Shown: piece by piece, positions 59,281 through 64,000 of the stretch
Numbering within the stretch: position 1 is the first letter of the stretch
Layout: each line of letters begins with the position of its first letter
Assembly: GCA_036873755.1 (NCBI GenBank)
Contig: JAVTVY010033839.1
Coordinates: 1 to 64,000 of the forward strand
DNA: 64,000 nt
Direction: 5' to 3'
From: Hanleya hanleyi
Taxonomy: Eukaryota; Mollusca; Polyplacophora; Lepidopleurida; Hanleyidae
Notes under the pieces: model-generated
What the model was told of the DNA's origin: nothing
The model's database searches: none
What the model saw: only the letters and a program-made list of their open reading frames with translations
Position numbers and translations under genes: made by a program

Positions 59281-60159
59281 CTCTAAATTGATGTATAAAA
59301 TTGTAGCTTGACGCGTGCAATATCTGGATGCCAGTACTGATATATATATATATTTCAAACCAACTGTATAAACTGTTAATTACCATATAGATTTACCGGC
59401 GGTGAACTGACACCGCGTATCTATTGTCGCGCTGTCAAAACTTGTTGATATACATGCATGTGAAAATTTGTATGTATATTTTCTCCTATGAAGGAGGTGA
59501 ATAAAGATATATATTAATCGGTTGAAACACCCATTTTCAATTCCCCAATCACAAGGAAGAATCTCGATATTGATTAAAAAGCAATTTGATAAACTAAAGT
59601 CCTAAAGTAATTGATTTTGTGTATCCTTGTCCACAGAAAGAGTGGAATATAGGGTCACCATTTATATTGTCTTTTCTTCTTTCTTCTTTGTTGGAGTGTG
59701 TGTTCCCCAGATGCCAGTCCAGTGCTGGCCAATTCTGGCCCTATGATGACCCAGTTTCTTATTCCAGGGCGATTTGAATGATTTTACCCATCAATTCAGA
59801 ATGATATATTTCAAGAATAGTTAATGTTTTTGTTAATGTGAGGGTTGCGGGAGTTCGCGGGGTTACAGTGGCATTATGGTGAGGTACAACCTTCACCAAT
59901 TGCAGGACTGATGTATCGATTTTAGCTACATTTTATACGATCAAAAAGATGCATATATATTTACCTCAATCTTCTGAAACCTGAGTAGAGACAAATGGCC
60001 GAGGCCACCTCCTCGTTTTCTCTAGCACCACTCGAGCAAAGGGGTATCAACTGCCCATCACTATACACTTGAGTCTTTGTCTGGGAGAGTACCACTGCGG
60101 CGAAAAGGAAACAATGGACAGTTTGATCATCACCATGTTAAATACAGTTTTGTGTTTTT
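59281..60159. other. Non-coding gap
   Basis: A (TA)n run at 59338-59353. No gene. May include the LINE 3' UTR at its left end. Confidence 0.4.
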
Positions 60160-61440
60160 AGCCCACCATCACCAGATGGTGGGCTGTTCAAGTCACTTTC
60201 CGTCAGTGATCCGTTCGTCCGTAAACAATTCTTGTTATCGCGATTTCTCAGGAACTACTTCATGGATCTTTCTCAAATTTGGTACACAGGTTCCACTTAG
60301 GGTCTAGTTGTGCAAGATTCCTTTTTTGGTCCGAATCGAAAATCCAATATGGCCACAAGGCGGCCATCTTGGATTCCCCATAAAACTTTGTCATCGCGAT
60401 TTCTCAGGAACTACTGCATGGATCTTTCTCAAATTTGGTACACAGGTTCCCCTTGGGGTCTAGATGTACAAGATACCATTTCTGGTCCGATTTAAAAAAT
60501 CCAGTATGGCCACCAGGCAGCCATCTTGGATTTCCCCATGAAGCTTTATCGTCATTTTTCAGGAAGTACAGCATGGATCGTTCTAGAATTTGGTACACAG
60601 GTTCCCCGTGTGGTCCAGTTGTGCAATATTCCTTTTCTGGTCTGATTCGAAAATCTAGTATGGGCACCAGGCGGCCATCTTAGATTTTACCATGAAACTT
60701 TGTTATCGTGATTTCTCAGTAAGTACTGCCTGGATCTTTCTCAAATTTGGTACACAGGTTCCTCTTGTGGTCCAGTTGTACAAGATACCATTTCTGTTCC
60801 GATCCCGAAATCCAGTATGCCCATCAGGCGGTCATCTTGGATTTCCCCATGAAACATTGTTATTGCAATTTCTAAGGAACTACTGCATGGATCTTAGTCA
60901 AATTTGGTACACAGGTTCCCCTTGTCATCTAGTTGTGTACGATACCTCTTCTGCTTCGATTCGAAAAGACAATATGGCCACCAGGCGGCCATCTTTGATT
61001 TTCCCATGCAACTTTGTTATCGTGATTTCCCAGGAAGTACTGCAGGGATCTTTCTCAAATTTGGTACATAGGTTGCCCTTGTGGTCTAGTTGTGCAAAAT
61101 ACCTTTTTCCTTCCGATTCAAAAATTCAATATGGCCACCAGGCGCCCATCTTGTATTTCGCAATGAAAATTTGTTATCGTAATTTTTCAAGAAGTACCGC
61201 ATGGATCTTCCTAAACTTTGGTACACAGATTCCCCTTGTGGCCCGGTTGTGCAAGATACCTTTTTTGGTCCGATTCGAAAATCCAATATGGCCGCTAGGT
61301 GGCCATCTTGGATTTCCCCTTTAATTATTGTTATCGTAAATTCTCAGGAAATATTTCATGGATCTTTCTCAAATCTTTCCCACATGGGGCCTAGATGTGC
61401 AAGCTACCTTTTTTGGTCCGATTCGAAAATCCAAGTTACG
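60160..61440 (+). repeat. Hairpin plus tandem array, period 155-157 bp, 8 units
   Basis: The stem cccaccatcac/agatggtggg, then ccgttcgtccg, then units with ggtacacaggttcc at 60281, 60437, 60592, 60749, 60906, 61063 and 61220 and a worn eighth near 61375. Each also has ttatcgcgatttctcagga, catggatctttctcaaattt and aggcggccatcttggatttc. Long frames in it (up to 210 codons) arise from the repeats. Same design as 55870-56505 but a different unit. Confidence 0.8.
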
Positions 61441-63074
61441 CTTCAATTTAATACGGTATTCTCGAGTTGTGACGTTGCATCAGAAGAGCCGGCGGATCAA
61501 ACGGTGGAGCATACTGCAGACTACTGCATGTTTCGATCCAAGGGAGATAATTAACATTCAGACACTTTCGAAGTTTCAACATAACTTCGCGGACCGGGTC
61601 CCTTCAGTATTAAGTATTGTACCGTCTTACTATTTTCGAGCATGGTATCTTAAAAGACATATCTCAAACTAGCCCAGTAAACAGAACAGAATTAGCATTC
61701 GTTCCTAATTATAAAATCTTAAGTATGTTTCATAGCTCATGCCAAAGTATCAAAATGATCTGTCTTCGCTTCCAGTACCCAATGATAGGTGCAAAAAATA
61801 AAAATACTACAAAACGAAAAGGAAGGATCCTCCGTACATGTACATTCACTTTCAGACTAACTTTGCTCATTTCTCTTGTACTATAACAACCGACATAAGT
61901 ACAGTTTCTAGAAATCTTGAAATTCCTGAAACTTAGAAAGGTTATATCTTGGGGTTTTCCAGTGTCCCTTTTTCGATCTTTTTCGCTCACATTCGAAATT
62001 CTGTGAACAAAATCACAAATCAGTCGTTTGTTCCTAGTAACAAAGGACAAAAAGATCCTCTTGTCATTAGCTTACAATTATCGGACACTGGTGGGAGCCA
62101 AGATCCTTCAGGATCTCTCGTTTCTAGATCCATGACTAATCGTCGAAACGGATACTATAATTCAACTGTGAGAGATTACAGATGAAACAATGATAGTAGA
62201 GATATCATCATTATCAACGCAGTTTACTTTGTTTCCTAAATTTGCCAGGCTCTCAGGGAGCAGCGACTGTATAACTAAATGTATGTATCTCATGAAGCCG
62301 CTGAACCAAACGCAATACAAATTTACTTGCGGATACAATGGATGTTTTTGGTGACCTGTGTCTTACGATGGTCGTGTCTGAAACTGTCAAAATGGTATTC
62401 TTGTTGTCCTGGACACCTTCGCGGTTAAAACGGCAGTTACTTCCGATTTCTTCTTACATTTGAGGCGTCGGCCAAAATCATGATTGAGTAGTTCGACATT
62501 CAGTTGCCATATACGGGTTCCTGTTGCCTCAATGTATTTTTCTGAGAAGCAAGCGGAACTTGATAATGTGATGACTAGCACTGTAATATCCCTTGTCTTC
62601 ATTGCAGCATGTACGCGTCCTGTCCGTGTCTTGTGTGCTGTCCTCGGTGCTTTTTGGGGTGGGTGGTGGGTGTCTGGTTCCATGCTGCTTCAAATATTTC
62701 TTCTCTGAAGTAGCAGGAACGCAACTTGGCTGGGTGGTGCTTAGTTGGTTCGCCGCGATATAACTGAAACATTGTTGAATGGGACGTTAAATTCCATCCG
62801 CACACTCACCCTATTTAAGTGCGAGTGGGTTCATTAGCGGCAATACGCATACCATATACCTTGTATTTCTGTTGCACCTCCGGTCAAATACAGTCGCCGT
62901 ATTTTCATATGTAGACCCTTTGCTGTGCTTTTGCCCTTTGCCCTACTAAGCAATTCTTGGACACAGAGTGATGCGAAAACTTACCCATGCAATAATGTCA
63001 TAACATCTGTGCTATGAGTAGTCGATGCGGGTACATCTCGCTTGTTTCTATCGGTACAAAAAGCTCAGTCGGTC
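61441..63074. other. Non-coding, with a SINE-like tail
   Basis: No gene. 62753-62795 reads gatataactgaaacattgtt then gaatgggacgttaaa, the tail type shared with the LINE ends at 41565 and 47540; the body of a SINE may lie upstream (62650 on). Confidence 0.4.
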
Positions 63075-63118
63075 TGACAATTACAACGCATGTAAGGAAA
63101 GTGGGAAGAGGTACTGAC
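63075..63118 (+). repeat. Rep-T, diverged copy
   Basis: aattacaacgcatgtaagga then aagtgggaagagg; abuts the 3' end of RT-A copy 7 but in opposite orientation to it. Confidence 0.5.
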
Positions 63119-63119
63119 A

Positions 63120-63840
63120 TAATTACAAGCGTCTAGTCCGTCATTCATAATCCAGCCGTCGTCCATTAGAGAATATCCGCGTCCATAATCCAAAGACCTA
63201 TTCCATATTCCATATAACAGTATTAGCACCAAATTCAAAAAGACAATCATTGCATACATAAACATAGGCTTGTTTCCTGCAAGAGAGAAGCGGTCAACAG
63301 TTTTCAATGATGCCGGCAAGACATCATGATGTTCCAAAAATATCAAATCCGTATCGCTGATCAGTATTCTTAATCCATAATATTCGTTGTAAAAAGTCGT
63401 CATCTAAAGAATGATGTATCTCAGTCACGCTTTGATTGTGACTGTTCATATGAGTACCATGAGGATCTTGAAGTACATGGGTTCATACGGCCCCTAGCCC
63501 CGGGTTAAGCGGAATTAGACACAAGTTACGAAATGTAGCGCCATAGATCTTGCACGCTACGTTCGTATTTTGCTATCAGCATGCGATATGTTTCGCCAAA
63601 TTTGAGAAACTTTGAGTGGAGGCGCTTGGTGGAATAGCCCTGTTTTATAAGTTTCTGCAACAATGTTTTGTGACGTTGATTAAAATCATCGCATTTAACA
63701 CAGGATCTAGCAAATGCTACTAAGCGAGATATGCATACGCCATATGCAGGTCCCACTGGAATATTACTATCCAGAAAGGGATAGTTTACGATGTCGAAAT
63801 TGTAATCATCTCTTTTGTCATAAAGTCGACGAGAGAACAT
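63120..63840 (-). pseudogene. RT-A copy 7 (5'-truncated, long open part)
   Basis: The minus strand is open from about 63860 to 63526: S-R-R-L-Y-D-K-R-D-D-Y, F-D-I-V-N-Y-P-F-L-D-S-N-I-P, P-A-Y-G-V-C-I-S-R-L and the end V-Q-D-L-W-R-Y-I-S. The whole tail follows to 63120 (attacaagcgtctagtccg). The element ends in coding sequence at 63840, where the homology stops. The least damaged stretch of this family here, but without motifs A-C. Confidence 0.75.
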
Positions 63841-64000
63841 CCGACATCCGAGAACAAGAATGAACAAATGCTTGTTGATGGATGATAGATTTACACTGCC
63901 GCCCGTTTGATATTTAGAACAGTGTTTATGTATTTCTCACATGTATAAAAGATTAGGTGAAAATTGTTCGGGAGATTTAGTCAATAAATGAGGTACATCG
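63841..64000. other. Window end, non-coding
   Basis: Nothing seen. Confidence 0.4.

Noticed and set aside
60692..61324. 210-codon open frame
   Set aside because: Translation of the 156-bp tandem array.

Overview
This is a eukaryotic window, most likely from a mollusc and possibly a gastropod. Split genes with GT-AG introns, non-LTR retrotransposons, a tyrosine-recombinase-type retroelement, many foldback/MITE elements and 155-170 bp tandem arrays behind short hairpins all point that way. The species assignment is inference. There is no operon structure, rRNA, tRNA or CRISPR array that I can support. Most short open frames are chance or lie inside repeats.

Layout. 1-1415 (minus): 5' part of a DIRS-like retroelement, with a gag gene carrying one in-frame TGA and joined to pol through a canonical -1 slippery heptamer. 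1633-1945 and 8822-10756: one foldback element family. 11180-12500, 19346-20113, 24235-25030, 27480-28138, 31215-33055, 34152-34925 and 63120-63840: seven sizeable copies, all broken, of one reverse-transcriptase family (called RT-A here, probably Penelope-like), plus four or five tail fragments. 16440-18990 (minus), 35980-41565 (plus) and 46880-47540 (plus): three copies of an I/Nimb-type LINE with RNase H; the plus copy at 36-41.6 kb is nearly full length but decayed. 57475-59280 (plus): a different LINE.

Host genes. (1) Minus strand, 50013 down to 41615: five exons that join in frame (phases all agree) into the protease part of an S1-family serine protease. The His, Asp and Ser triad is intact, but the activation site and the S1 pocket are unusual. 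Its 5.5-kb third intron has been filled by transposons. (2) Plus strand, 52139-55598: three exons of a BEN-domain-like protein, with a frameshift in exon 3 and four foldback elements in its two introns. The two genes point away from each other, about 2.1 kb apart as far as they can be seen.

Repeats. Several MITEs can be delimited to the base: a TTAA-flanked element (30509-31084), a TA-flanked hairpin inserted into a LINE (47189-47485, with the empty site visible in the sister LINE copy), an element with GTGAT/ATCAC sub-repeats (44521-44760), and a hairpin inside another hairpin (53235-53503 inside 52783-53590). Two tandem arrays (55939-56505 and 60180-61440) share a design of hairpin, simple CCGT motif, then roughly 160-bp units. 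I found no new defence or metabolic system. The best leads are the frameshift signal, the odd protease, the BEN-like gene, the RT-A family and the nested insertions that give relative dates.
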